A stretch of DNA of 27,297 nucleotides from Firmicutes bacterium CAG:238 (GTDB lineage: Bacteria > Bacillota > Clostridia > Peptostreptococcales > Anaerovoracaceae). The notes below the pieces were generated by a model. The model was not told the origin of the DNA and ran no database searches. It worked only from the letters and a program-made list of their open reading frames with translations. This document shows, piece after piece, positions 1 to 8,375 of this stretch (positions are counted from its first letter, which is position 1; each line of letters starts with the position of its first letter). Made by a program: the position numbers and the translations under genes. The DNA lies in contig FR881997.1 of assembly GCA_000435615.1 (NCBI GenBank), positions 24,574 to 51,870 of the forward strand. Direction: 5' to 3'.

Positions 1-1470
1 GGTCATGAAGTCGCTGGTCGTCACAGCGCGGAGCGCGATTGCGTAGTCATAGGTTCGGAAGTCGCCCATAACGCCGACGGAGCGCATGTTGGTGAGCGCC
101 GCGAAATACTGACCCAAAGTGCCCGGGTGTCCGAACTGCGGAATCCGGCCTTCGCTCATCGCGCGCGCGATTTCCTCGCGGTAGATATAGTCGGCATCCT
201 GCACGATTTTTACCTTTTCGGCAGTCACTTCGCCGATGATACGGATGCCAAGACCCGGTCCCGGGAACGGCTGACGGAAAACTAAGTAATCCGGAATACC
301 AAGTTCCAGACCGGCGCGGCGCACTTCGTCCTTAAACAGCATACGAAGCGGCTCGATAATTTCTTTGAAATCAACATAGTCAGGAAGTCCGCCTACATTG
401 TGGTGGGACTTGATGACTGCGGATTTGCCGAGGCCGGACTCGATAACGTCCGGATAAATCGTGCCCTGAACCAGGAAGTCAACAGCACCGATTTTCTTTG
501 CTTCCTCTTCGAAGACGCGGATGAACTCCTCACCGATGATTTTGCGCTTTGCCTCCGGCTCGGTTACGCCGGCAAGCTTGGAATAAAAGCGCTCCTGTGC
601 GTTCACGCGGATAAAATTCAGGTCATACGGACCGTTTGGACCGAAGACAGCCTCAACCTCGTCGCCTTCGTTTTTGCGAAGAAGACCGTGGTCAACGAAA
701 ACGCAGGTAAGCTGTTTGCCTACAGCCTTCGAAAGCAGCACTGCCGCAACCGAAGAGTCAACGCCGCCCGACAGGGCGCAAAGCACCTTGCCATCTCCGA
801 CTTTTTCGCGGATTTCGCGGATGGTCGTTTCCACGAAGCTGTCCATCTTCCAGTCGCCTTTGCAGCCGCAGACTTTGAGCACAAAGTTCTGCAGCATCTT
901 GAAGCCTTCCACGGAGTGCATAACTTCCGGGTGGAACTGCGTCGCATAGAAGCCCGCCGCAGCATTTTCCATAGCTGCTACCGGACAGACCGGCGTGTGT
1001 GCCGTCACTTTGAAGCCGGAAGGCACAGTTTCGATATAGTCGGTGTGACTCATCCACATAATCGTATTGCCCGGCCTGCCACAGCCCGTCGTCTCCGGAC
1101 CGCCAACGCCAAGACCGGAAAGCAGGCCGCTGCGGTCGTCAACCGTAACCTCAGTTCTGCCGTATTCACTGACCGGAGCCGTCGCAACCTTGCCGCCGAG
1201 CTGGTGAGCAAGAAGCTGCGCGCCGTAGCAGATTCCGAGCACCGGAATGCCAAGCTTAAAAACTTCCGGATTGCACTGCGGGGAATCCTCGCCGTACACG
1301 CTGTTCGGGCCGCCCGTCAGAATAATCCCGGACGGAGCCAGCGCCTTCAGTTCATCCATCGAAATCGTGTAAGGATGAACCTCGCAATATACATTACATT
1401 CACGGACACGGCGGGCAATCAGCTGGTTATACTGGCCGCCAAAGTCCAAAACTACGATATTTTCTCTCAT
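1..1470 (-). CDS. guaA: GMP synthase (glutamine-hydrolysing), 3' end cut by window edge
   Basis: Converts XMP to GMP with ATP and glutamine, the last step of GMP synthesis in the cytoplasm. Translating the minus strand from the ATG at 1468-1470 gives 490 uninterrupted residues. The N-terminal class I glutamine amidotransferase domain shows GICYGAQ with nucleophile Cys81 and the partner motif FHPE (His180, Glu182). The ATP pyrophosphatase domain has the P-loop SGGVDSS at 234-240, and the C-terminal dimerisation region includes RQPFPGPGLGIR and RSVGVMGD. Roughly 40 C-terminal residues should lie beyond position 1. The gene starts 13 bp after the guaB stop, so guaB-guaA is almost certainly one operon. 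Compared with Bacillus GuaA as I remember it, there are short insertions around residues 121-134, just before the MSHTD motif, and near 435-445. Identification is secure. Confidence 0.97.
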   Translation of the reverse strand, partial: MRENIVVLDFGGQYNQLIARRVRECNVYCEVHPYTISMDELKALAPSGIILTGGPNSVYGEDSPQCNPEVFKLGIPVLGICYGAQLLAHQLGGKVATAPVSEYGRTEVTVDDRSGLLSGLGVGGPETTGCGRPGNTIMWMSHTDYIETVPSGFKVTAHTPVCPVAAMENAAAGFYATQFHPEVMHSVEGFKMLQNFVLKVCGCKGDWKMDSFVETTIREIREKVGDGKVLCALSGGVDSSVAAVLLSKAVGKQLTCVFVDHGLLRKNEGDEVEAVFGPNGPYDLNFIRVNAQERFYSKLAGVTEPEAKRKIIGEEFIRVFEEEAKKIGAVDFLVQGTIYPDVIESGLGKSAVIKSHHNVGGLPDYVDFKEIIEPLRMLFKDEVRRAGLELGIPDYLVFRQPFPGPGLGIRIIGEVTAEKVKIVQDADYIYREEIARAMSEGRIPQFGHPGTLGQYFAALTNMRSVGVMGDFRTYDYAIALRAVTTSDFMT

Positions 1471-1483
1471 AAATCCACCTCAA

Positions 1484-2992
1484 CTACTTAATCACATTTC
1501 CGGACGCGTCTTTGAGGATAACATCGTGCGCGCCGCCTTCCACGATGGATGTCGCCGAAACGAGCGTCAGCTTCGCCTTTTCCTGCAGTTCTTTAATCGA
1601 AAGCGCGCCGCAGTTGCACATCGTGGATTTTACCTTTGTGAGGGAGAGGTTCACATTGTCGTGAAGCGATCCGGCATACGGAACATAGGAATCAACGCCC
1701 TCTTCAAACTTCATGCGAGGGTCGCCGCCGAGGTCATATCTCTGCCAGTTTCTTGCACGGTTTGAGCCTTCGCCCCAGTATTCTTTTACATAATTACCAT
1801 TTATATTCAATTTGTTTGTCGGAGACTCATCAAAACGCGCAAAATATCTGCCGAGCATGATGAAGTCCGCGCCCATGGCAAGCGCAAGCGTCATGTGGTG
1901 GTCGTAAACGATTCCGCCGTCGGAGCAAATCGGAACGTAAATTCCGGTTTCTTTGAAGTACTCGTCACGAGCCGCAGCAACCTCGATAACCGCAGTCGCC
2001 TGTCCGCGGCCGATGCCCTTTTGTTCACGCGTAATGCAGATGGAGCCGCCGCCGATACCGATCTTCACGAAGTCCGCCCCAACATCCGCAAGGTAACGGA
2101 AGCCTTCGCCGTCAACGACATTGCCTGCACCGATCTTCACACTGTCGCCGTATTTTTCGCGCACCCAGCGAATCGTATCTGCCTGCCACTCACTGTAACC
2201 CTCGGAACTGTCGATGCAAAGCACATCCACGCCTGCCTCAACCAGTGCCGGGATTCGTTCTTCGTAGTCACGCGTGTTGACGCCTGCGCCTACCACATAT
2301 CTCTTATGCTCGTCCAAAAGTTCGTTCGGATTATCCTTGTGCGAATCATAGTCTTTGCGGAAAACAAAATGCGTCAATCTCTGATTTTCGTCGATAATCG
2401 GAAGTGCGTTCAGCTTATTATCCCAAAGAATGTCATTCGCTTCACTCAAGGTGATTCCCGACTTTCCGTAAACGAGTTTTTCAAACGGAGTCATAAAGTC
2501 GCTGATCGGCGTGTCCATTTCCATTCTGGAAACGCGGTAGTCTCTGCTCGTCACAAGTCCGAGAATTCTGCCTTCTGCCGTGCCGTCGTCCGTGATTGCA
2601 ATTGTGCTGTGACCTTTAAGCTCCTTGAGCTCGAGCACATCGCGAAGCGTCTGGTCCGGTCTGAGGTTGGAGTCGCTGGTCACGAATCCCGCCTTGTGCG
2701 TCTTCACGCGGCGCACCATTTCTGCCTGATTTTCAATCGACTGTGAGCCAAATATAAAAGAAATTCCACCTTCTTTCGCAAGCGCGACCGCCATTTTGTC
2801 ATCGGAAACGGCCTGCATTACAGCAGAAACTAATGGAATGTTCATTGTGATTTCAGGTTTTTCGCCCTTTTTGAATTTTGTTACCGCAGTTGCCAGCGAA
2901 ACCGCTTCGACGCGGCATTCCTTGCCGGAGTAGCCCGGAACTAAAAGGTATTCGTTAAATGTTCTTGATGGTTCTTCAAAGTAAAACGCCAT
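1484..2992 (-). CDS. guaB: IMP dehydrogenase, Tritrichomonas-like type
   Basis: Oxidises IMP to XMP with NAD+, the committed step to GMP. The start was set at the ATG ending at 2992 (MAFYFEEPSR, 502 aa) because GAGGAG lies just upstream; the frame stays open further but without a better site. The TIM-barrel is interrupted by a CBS pair (about 105-225, with the typical GLVTSRDY and LNALPIID). Catalytic residues fall at Asp261, Cys319 in GIGGGSICIT, and Arg418-Tyr419 in the flap. From memory these are exactly the numbers of the Tritrichomonas foetus enzyme, and the flanking sequence (GGSICITREQKGIGRGQ, KEYWGEGSNRARNWQRYD, STMCNCGAL) also matches it closely. The promoter is at 3060-3088, and guaA follows by 13 bp. 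Function is certain; the subfamily statement rests on recalled sequence. Confidence 0.97.
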   Translation of the reverse strand: MAFYFEEPSRTFNEYLLVPGYSGKECRVEAVSLATAVTKFKKGEKPEITMNIPLVSAVMQAVSDDKMAVALAKEGGISFIFGSQSIENQAEMVRRVKTHKAGFVTSDSNLRPDQTLRDVLELKELKGHSTIAITDDGTAEGRILGLVTSRDYRVSRMEMDTPISDFMTPFEKLVYGKSGITLSEANDILWDNKLNALPIIDENQRLTHFVFRKDYDSHKDNPNELLDEHKRYVVGAGVNTRDYEERIPALVEAGVDVLCIDSSEGYSEWQADTIRWVREKYGDSVKIGAGNVVDGEGFRYLADVGADFVKIGIGGGSICITREQKGIGRGQATAVIEVAAARDEYFKETGIYVPICSDGGIVYDHHMTLALAMGADFIMLGRYFARFDESPTNKLNINGNYVKEYWGEGSNRARNWQRYDLGGDPRMKFEEGVDSYVPYAGSLHDNVNLSLTKVKSTMCNCGALSIKELQEKAKLTLVSATSIVEGGAHDVILKDASGNVIK

Positions 2993-3059
2993 GTTCTCCT
3001 CACTTTCTTCTCTTTTGGTTTCTATAAAAAATCTTTTCTTAACAAAAATATTACTAATT

Positions 3060-3088
3060 ATTTTATACCAAAATCCTGTTTTTTTCAA
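3060..3088 (-). promoter_or_regulatory. promoter of guaB-guaA
   Basis: On the minus strand TTGAAA (3083-3088) and TAAAAT (3060-3065) are separated by exactly 17 bp, a good sigma-A type promoter. Transcription would begin near 3053, leaving a leader of about 60 nt before guaB. It is back to back with the promoter at 3098-3126. Confidence 0.75.
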
Positions 3089-3097
3089 GGGCGTTTC

Positions 3098-3126
3098 GTG
3101 ACAAATTTCGACATCTGTGGTAAAAT
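3098..3126 (+). promoter_or_regulatory. promoter of the CapA-like gene
   Basis: GTGACA (3098-3103), a 17-bp spacer ending in TGTGG, and TAAAAT (3121-3126) form a plausible promoter for the gene at 3172. It diverges from the guaB promoter with only 9 bp between the two -35 elements. Confidence 0.6.
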
Positions 3127-3171
3127 ACTGTTTACAATACTTTAAACTTTTTCACGGGGGGGACAATCAAT

Positions 3172-4299
3172 TTGGGTATATTCAAACGAAAAAAAATTAC
3201 GACCGCTGCAGTATTCACACTTACGGCAATGCTTACGTTTACATCGATGGCTTTTGCCGAGGAAACTCCGACGGACAAAATCACGGTTATGCTGACGGGC
3301 GATCTTATGTGCCAGCGTTCTCAGCAGCTAAAGGCTTTTGACGGCACAAGCTATGATTTTAAACCGACCTTTCGGTATGTTAAAAAGATTTTCGATGAGG
3401 CGGACATCGTAATCGGGAACTTGGAAACACTGGTAAGCGAGAGCCTTCCGCTTTCCAAGGACATGAATCTTCTTCAGGGCAAACCATATCTCAACGCACC
3501 GAATGAATGGCTGGATGCCCTGGAATATGCCGGGTTTGACGGACTCATCATGGCAAACAATCATGCATGCGACGGAGGAAAGACCGGAATAATTGAGACT
3601 TTGGAAGAATTGGACAGACGCGGCATTCCGCATACGGGTCTTTACAGAAGCAAACAAGAAAAGCGATACTTCACAATGGAGCGAAACGGCATCAAAATCG
3701 GCATTCTCTCCTACGCGGCATATTACAATTTAAAGGACAAATTTCTTACCGGGGAAGAACAAGACACTATGTTGAGCCGGCCAATCCAGAATAAAATGAA
3801 TGCAGATGTCCAGGCCCTGCGTAAAGAGGGTGCGGAATACATCATTGCATACAGCCATTCCGGCACAGAGTATTCCCATGTTCCGGCAGCCAGGCAGGAG
3901 CGGTATGGTGCGATGCTCGTTCAGGCGGGTGTTGACTACATCGTCGGTTCGCATCCGCATGTTTTGCAGCCCTACGAACCACTACGCTATCGGGATACCG
4001 TAACCCCCTATATTTACTCAATGGGGAATTTTACCTCATCCATGCTCAGATCAGCCACAAAAGAAACCCTGATTCTGTCCCTCACCCTTGAACGGGACGA
4101 GTCCGGCGAAGTTGCGCTTGCAGAACAGACCTACTATCCGTGCTACATGCTTGATGAATACGAAAAAGAGCCTTTCGTTCTCATTCCCGAGGATAAAGAC
4201 TGCAACGGCAGTCTTTATGAGAATGCACCAAAGGCTCTCGTAAATCAACTAAAGGACTATTTTAAACATATCCGAAAAATCGTCGGAAAACTCGACTGA
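3172..4299 (+). CDS. secreted CapA-family (PGA_cap) metallophosphatase-like protein
   Basis: The 375-residue product begins at a TTG codon; this start is preferred because it gives a textbook signal peptide (MGIFKRKK, hydrophobic core, probable cleavage after AFA at about residue 29) that the next in-frame Met would destroy. A run of seven G at 3156-3162 provides the ribosome binding site. The mature part has the calcineurin-like metal-site motifs of the CapA/PgsA family: GDLM (43-46), IGNLE (81-85), ANNH (128-131), SHSGTE (228-233) and GSHPHVLQ (259-266), then YSMGNF. Family members act in poly-gamma-glutamate capsule synthesis, but many are lone genes of unknown role, and no capB or capC is nearby. 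The family call is firm; the biological role and substrate are not. It converges with the gene ending at 4324, leaving 24 bp with no convincing terminator. Confidence 0.9.
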   Translation: MGIFKRKKITTAAVFTLTAMLTFTSMAFAEETPTDKITVMLTGDLMCQRSQQLKAFDGTSYDFKPTFRYVKKIFDEADIVIGNLETLVSESLPLSKDMNLLQGKPYLNAPNEWLDALEYAGFDGLIMANNHACDGGKTGIIETLEELDRRGIPHTGLYRSKQEKRYFTMERNGIKIGILSYAAYYNLKDKFLTGEEQDTMLSRPIQNKMNADVQALRKEGAEYIIAYSHSGTEYSHVPAARQERYGAMLVQAGVDYIVGSHPHVLQPYEPLRYRDTVTPYIYSMGNFTSSMLRSATKETLILSLTLERDESGEVALAEQTYYPCYMLDEYEKEPFVLIPEDKDCNGSLYENAPKALVNQLKDYFKHIRKIVGKLD

Positions 4300-4323
4300 T
4301 TTCAGTCCGGCTGCAGTATTATC

Positions 4324-5325
4324 TCAGCCTGTGATTTTGCGAACAGAGGACCATGGACCTTCCATGGTTCTTTTATTTCCGCGCGTGTCCGTGGTTTCGG
4401 TAAGGGCCCGCACTTTTACATAATAAATGCTTTCTTTTTTCAGGCCCTTCAAAGTTGTCTTCGTAAGACTGCCCTTCACAAGCTTGGTTTTGCTCTGCTT
4501 TGCGAAATTTTTCTGTGTTCCGTAAACGACTTCGTAAGTGGTTACGCCTTCCTGCTTTTTCCACGCCAGTGCAGCCCGGGATTTTTTCCTTTTCAGCGCT
4601 TTGCCGGTCCAAAATGTTTTATGCGGTTTTACTTGAAATGTAACCTGCAGATTCGCAGGCTGGAAAAGGGTCGTGCCCTCTGTACGAATCGACACAATTG
4701 CCCTGCCCGGCTTCAAAACCTTCGTCTGCCCGCCCTTTGAAACGCTTACTACCGCCGGATCGGAAGAAACAAACACAAAACCTGTGCCGTCTCCATCTGT
4801 CTTCGGCTCAAGAAGCGGAGCTTCCCTGCCTGCCGTCAATGTGTATTTCGTCTTTGCGATTGTCAGCTGCTGCGGTTTTCCCACAACCGAAAAAAAGCTG
4901 TATGCCTCTCCCTCATAGGTTTGTGTATCTTTCGCCGTAACCGATACTTTGTATTCGCCGACCGCGCTGATTGCTTCAACTTCTTCATAATTCGCATTCG
5001 CAAAACTGTGTACGCGATAATATTTCACATCATATTCATCCGGCTTTAAGCTGAGGTCTTTCTGCACCCCGCCCTCTTCGTCATCAATCCGGCCGCTGAC
5101 GGAAACAACCTTCGGTGTTATAACCGAGCCGTCAGCCGCAGCAAGATAACGTTCAAGAACAACCGTCAGTTTCTCTATGTTGATTTTGACCGGTTCCTGC
5201 ACCTCTGCCGTGCTGTCCGGTGTTTCCTTTTCCTCCGCAACATCTGCATAGACATTTGCAGCCGATGTAAACAGCAGTGCCAAGACTGCCCCCAATGTGA
5301 TTATTCGTATTAATTTCTTTTTCAT
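4324..5325 (-). CDS. secreted Ig-like/FN3-like protein
   Basis: The 333-residue protein starts at MKKKLIRIITLGAVLALLFT, after AGAGG on the minus strand; upstream in-frame codons were rejected because they would precede the signal peptide. Cleavage is likely after VYA (about residue 27). Residues 45-150 look like a beta-rich repeat (GEYKVSVTAKDTQTYEG). Residues 155-235 resemble a bacterial Ig-like (Big_2-like) domain with the pattern SSDPAVVSVSKGGQTKVLKPG. Residues 240-333 resemble a fibronectin type III domain (TYEVVYGT, YYVKVRAL, GPWSSV). No LPXTG or transmembrane anchor is visible, so it is probably released or held non-covalently in the wall. A similar FN3-like end occurs in the 1095-aa protein near the right edge. 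No specific function can be assigned. Its promoter shares a palindrome with the hcp promoter. Confidence 0.85.
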   Translation of the reverse strand: MKKKLIRIITLGAVLALLFTSAANVYADVAEEKETPDSTAEVQEPVKINIEKLTVVLERYLAAADGSVITPKVVSVSGRIDDEEGGVQKDLSLKPDEYDVKYYRVHSFANANYEEVEAISAVGEYKVSVTAKDTQTYEGEAYSFFSVVGKPQQLTIAKTKYTLTAGREAPLLEPKTDGDGTGFVFVSSDPAVVSVSKGGQTKVLKPGRAIVSIRTEGTTLFQPANLQVTFQVKPHKTFWTGKALKRKKSRAALAWKKQEGVTTYEVVYGTQKNFAKQSKTKLVKGSLTKTTLKGLKKESIYYVKVRALTETTDTRGNKRTMEGPWSSVRKITG

Positions 5326-5358
5326 TTTCTCAATCCTCTCATACCTTTTGCTCCTAAC

Positions 5359-5387
5359 ATCATACCTTATTCGCACCGTTTTTTCAA
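5359..5387 (-). promoter_or_regulatory. promoter of the secreted Ig/FN3-like gene
   Basis: On the minus strand TTGAAA (5382-5387) and TATGAT (5359-5364) are separated by 17 bp. The -35 hexamer overlaps the palindrome at 5385-5400. Confidence 0.7.
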
Positions 5388-5412
5388 GACATCTGTCTTG
5401 CAAGGATAAAAT
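5383..5412 (+). promoter_or_regulatory. probable hcp promoter
   Basis: TAAAAT (5407-5412) is a good -10 element, with a weak -35 (TTCAAG, 5383-5388) 18 bp upstream. The poor -35 and the overlapping palindrome suggest a regulated promoter. The leader would be about 45 nt. Confidence 0.5.
5385..5400. promoter_or_regulatory. palindromic operator candidate between hcp and the secreted protein gene
   Basis: CAAGACATCTGTCTTG is a perfect inverted repeat of two 7-bp arms around TC. It covers the -35 of the leftward promoter and lies in the spacer of the rightward hcp promoter, so one dimeric regulator could control both genes. Hcp genes are often controlled by Crp/Fnr-type regulators (HcpR) or NsrR; this site is not the HcpR pattern I remember (TTGAC-N4-GTCAA), so the regulator is unidentified. 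Confidence 0.55.
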
Positions 5413-5465
5413 TCTCGAAAGAAAGCATACTACCCATAGAAAAAATCTGATTACGGAGGATGATC

Positions 5466-7055
5466 ATGTCTAAAATGTTTTGTTTTCAATGCCAGCAGAC
5501 GGCCGGAAATTCAGGATGTGTCCGCTCCGGTGTCTGCGGCAAGCAGCCGGAAACCGCCAATTTGCAGGATAAACTTATCTGCGAGCTGATACTGCTTGCC
5601 GAAGCCGCCGAAAGCCGCAAAGAATATCCTGAGGAAGCAACGCGCCTCATCGCAGACGGGCTTTTTACCACACTGACAAATGTAAATTTCGATAACGCTG
5701 CCATTACCCGGTTTACCGACCGCGTAACATCGCTTAGGCGCAAACTTTCATACGGTGCGGAAAGACATCCGCAAAGCTGCAGCCTGATTTCCCTTTGGGA
5801 AGGAGATACGGATATTGTTTCCCTGCGTTCGACGCTTTTGTTTGGCATGAAGGGCATGGCAGCCTATGCACACCACGCTTACAGGCTGGAGTGCGATGAT
5901 GCGGATGTCTCTGCGTGGTTCTACAAAGGGCTGTGCGCGCTTAACAAGGAACACACGCCGGAAGAGTGGCTGCAGCTCATCATGGAATTCGGTCAAGTGA
6001 ACCTCAAATGCATGGAAATGCTTGACCGTGCGAACACGGGTGCTTTTGGAAATCCGGCACCTGCACGCGTAACCTGCGACATAAAAAAAGGCCCCTTCAT
6101 CGTTGTATCGGGACACGACCTCGAGGACCTGCATGAGCTGCTGGAGCAGACGGAGGGCAAAGGAATCAACATCTACACGCACTGCGAGATGCTCCCTGCA
6201 CACGGCTATCCGGGACTTAACAAATTTCCGCACCTTGCGGGCAATTTCGGCACCGCATGGCAAAGCCAGCAAAGAGAATTCGAGGACATCCCCGCTCCGA
6301 TTCTTTTTACAACCAACTGTCTGATGCCGCCGCGCGACAGCTATAGGGACAGAGTCTATACAACCTCTGTCGTAGGGTTTGACGGACTCGTTCACATCGA
6401 AGAAAAAGAAAACGGCAAGAAAGACTTCTCGCCGCTGATTCAAAAAGCGCTCGAACTTGGGGGTTATGAACACGACCGCAGCATGAGCGGAATAAACGGC
6501 GGACATATGCTGACCACCGGTTTTGCTCACAATGCGATTTTATCCAATGCAGATAAAGTGATTTCTGCTGTCAAATCAGGAACAATAAAACACATCTTCC
6601 TCGTCGGCGGCTGTGACGGTGCACACCCGGGAAGAAATTACTACACCAAATTCGTCAAAGAGGCACCGCTGGACACTTTAATTTTGACGCTTGCCTGCGG
6701 AAAATACCGTTTCAACGATCTTGACCTGGGTGAAATCAACGGACTTCCGCGAATTATGGATGTCGGCCAGTGCAACGATGCCTACAGTGCGGTCCGGGTC
6801 GCACTTGGCCTTGCGGATGCCTTTGGGTGCTCGGTAAACGAACTGCCTCTCACTCTTGTACTTTCTTGGTACGAGCAAAAGGCAGTCTGCATTCTTTTAA
6901 CCCTTCTTTCCATCGGAATAAAGGGCATGTATCTTGGTCCTACACTACCGGCGTTTTTATCGGAGTCTGTCGTAAAGCTGCTTGTCGACACCTTTGATCT
7001 CAGACCGATAACTGCACCGGAGCAGGATCTGGACGATATATTGGGACTCGCATGA
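5466..7055 (+). CDS. hcp: hybrid cluster protein (hydroxylamine reductase)
   Basis: The iron-sulfur protein Hcp reduces hydroxylamine in vitro and acts in NO/nitrosative stress defence in anaerobes. The ATG at 5466 was chosen over 5460 because GGAGG (5455-5459) then has six-base spacing; the earlier ATG abuts it. The 529-aa product begins MSKMFCFQCQQT and has Cys6, Cys9, Cys18 and Cys24. That CX2CX8CX5C spacing fits the class I proteins of strict anaerobes rather than the enterobacterial CX2CX11CX6C. Hybrid-cluster ligand motifs are visible: HDLEDL, THCEMLPAHGYPGL, TTNCLMPP, GGCDGAHPGRNYY, LACGKYRFN and MDVGQCNDAYSAV. No Hcr-type reductase gene is adjacent. A strong hairpin overlaps the stop codon. 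It is divergent from the secreted protein gene, with a shared palindrome. Confidence 0.97.
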   Translation: MSKMFCFQCQQTAGNSGCVRSGVCGKQPETANLQDKLICELILLAEAAESRKEYPEEATRLIADGLFTTLTNVNFDNAAITRFTDRVTSLRRKLSYGAERHPQSCSLISLWEGDTDIVSLRSTLLFGMKGMAAYAHHAYRLECDDADVSAWFYKGLCALNKEHTPEEWLQLIMEFGQVNLKCMEMLDRANTGAFGNPAPARVTCDIKKGPFIVVSGHDLEDLHELLEQTEGKGINIYTHCEMLPAHGYPGLNKFPHLAGNFGTAWQSQQREFEDIPAPILFTTNCLMPPRDSYRDRVYTTSVVGFDGLVHIEEKENGKKDFSPLIQKALELGGYEHDRSMSGINGGHMLTTGFAHNAILSNADKVISAVKSGTIKHIFLVGGCDGAHPGRNYYTKFVKEAPLDTLILTLACGKYRFNDLDLGEINGLPRIMDVGQCNDAYSAVRVALGLADAFGCSVNELPLTLVLSWYEQKAVCILLTLLSIGIKGMYLGPTLPAFLSESVVKLLVDTFDLRPITAPEQDLDDILGLA

Positions 7056-7063
7056 GTCCCAAT
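7040..7063. terminator. bidirectional terminator between hcp and purA
   Basis: A perfect 10-bp inverted repeat (ATTGGGACTC, loop GCAT, GAGTCCCAAT) contains the hcp stop codon and sits between the convergent ends of hcp and purA. The T-tract is short on the plus strand, but the symmetric position suggests it serves both genes. Confidence 0.7.
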
Positions 7064-7080
7064 TTCGTACATATTTTTCA

Positions 7081-8352
7081 TTATCTTTCGATGTATTCGT
7101 CTCTGCCTGCGCCGACCGAAATGTATTTAATCGGGCAGCCAACTGCCTTTTCAATCATTTCCACATAGTCACATGCCGCCTCCGGCAGTTCGTCAAAATG
7201 CCTGCATACGGAAATATCGCAGTTCCATCCCGGAACATACTCGTAGTGCGGTTTCGCACCGATAAGCGCAGCTCCCGTAGGGAAGGAATCCGTGAGCTTT
7301 CCATCCACTTCGTAGTGTGTGCATACAGGGATTTTTTCCATATAGGAAAGAACGTCCAGTTTTGTGAGTGCAATTGCTGTTGCTCCCTGCATCTTGGTTC
7401 CGTAACGCGAAGCAACCACATCGAATCCGCCGACTCTGCGAGGGCGGCCTGTAGCCGCACCATACTCAGCACCTGCTTCCCGGAGCGCATCTGCCTCCGC
7501 ACCGAACATTTCGCATGTGAATGGACCCTCACCTACACAGCTGGAATATGCTTTCATAATCCCGATAACCTCGTCTGTCTTATAGAACGGGATTCCCGCC
7601 CCAATCGGTGCATAGGCTGCAATGGTGGAAGAGGAAGATGTATAAGGATAAATTCCGAAGTCGATGTCCCGGAGTGCTCCAAGCTGTGCTTCAAACATCA
7701 AATTTTCTCCGGACTTTACAGCCTCATCCAGGAATTCCGTAGTATCTTTGATGTACGGTACAAACGGCATTCCGTAATTTTCAAGCCATTTCATCATGTT
7801 GTCCGCGGATATCGGTTCGTGTTCATATCCACCGCTTACCGTAAGATTCTCCCACTCTACCAAGTCTTCCACTCTGGTGCGTAAACTTTCCTTATCGAGC
7901 AGATCACCCATTCTTATCGTTTTTTTCATATATTTGTCCGCATAAACCGGCGCAATGCCGCGTCTTGTGGAGCCGAACTTCTTGTCTGCAAGCCGTTCCT
8001 CTTCCAGAATGTCACGCATTTTGTGATAAGGCATGCAGATGGTTGCTCTGTCGCTTATGACAAGATGCTTCGGGGTAATCTCAATTCCTTTTTCGTAAAG
8101 GGAATCCACCTCATGGTAAAGATGCTCCACATCGATTACCATGCCCGGTCCCATCACATTCACGGTCTCATCGCGGAGAATTCCGGAAGGCAGAAGGTTC
8201 AGGATGAACTTGCCCTTTTCGTTTACGACCGTGTGCCCCGCGTTGTTTCCGCCCTGATAACGGATTACTACATTATATTTTTCGCTGAGAAGGTCAACCA
8301 TACGGCCCTTTCCTTCATCGCCCCAGTTTGTTCCGACTACTGCTGTTAACAT
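7081..8352 (-). CDS. purA: adenylosuccinate synthetase
   Basis: Joins IMP and aspartate with GTP to form adenylosuccinate, the first AMP-specific step. The 423-aa product has the usual family length. The GTP-binding N-terminus reads GTNWGDEGKGR (Asp12 as catalytic base) and QGGNNAGHTV (His40). The IMP-site segment STRRGIAPVYADK and the signature GAATGRPRRVGGFD are intact. The start follows AAGGAGG at good spacing. It is the last gene of pyrG-purB-purA, 23 bp after purB, so both enzymes of the IMP-to-AMP branch are co-transcribed. The P-loop ends in Arg rather than the commoner Lys (GDEGKGR), a minor variation. Confidence 0.97.
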   Translation of the reverse strand: MLTAVVGTNWGDEGKGRMVDLLSEKYNVVIRYQGGNNAGHTVVNEKGKFILNLLPSGILRDETVNVMGPGMVIDVEHLYHEVDSLYEKGIEITPKHLVISDRATICMPYHKMRDILEEERLADKKFGSTRRGIAPVYADKYMKKTIRMGDLLDKESLRTRVEDLVEWENLTVSGGYEHEPISADNMMKWLENYGMPFVPYIKDTTEFLDEAVKSGENLMFEAQLGALRDIDFGIYPYTSSSSTIAAYAPIGAGIPFYKTDEVIGIMKAYSSCVGEGPFTCEMFGAEADALREAGAEYGAATGRPRRVGGFDVVASRYGTKMQGATAIALTKLDVLSYMEKIPVCTHYEVDGKLTDSFPTGAALIGAKPHYEYVPGWNCDISVCRHFDELPEAACDYVEMIEKAVGCPIKYISVGAGRDEYIER

Positions 8353-8375
8353 TTTTTTCGCCTCCTTACAACCGT

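Noticed and set aside
400..1491. Plus-strand open frame of 363 codons
   Set aside because: It lies entirely antisense to guaA, has no ribosome binding site and shows biased, family-less composition; guaA on the other strand is unmistakable.
1895..2746. Plus-strand open frame of 283 codons
   Set aside because: Shadow of guaB with no independent signals.
4294..4307. GACTGATTTCAGTC as terminator between the convergent genes at 4299 and 4324
   Set aside because: The arms leave only a two-base loop and no T-tract follows.
5748..6530. Minus-strand open frame of 260 codons
   Set aside because: Antisense to the well-supported hcp gene.
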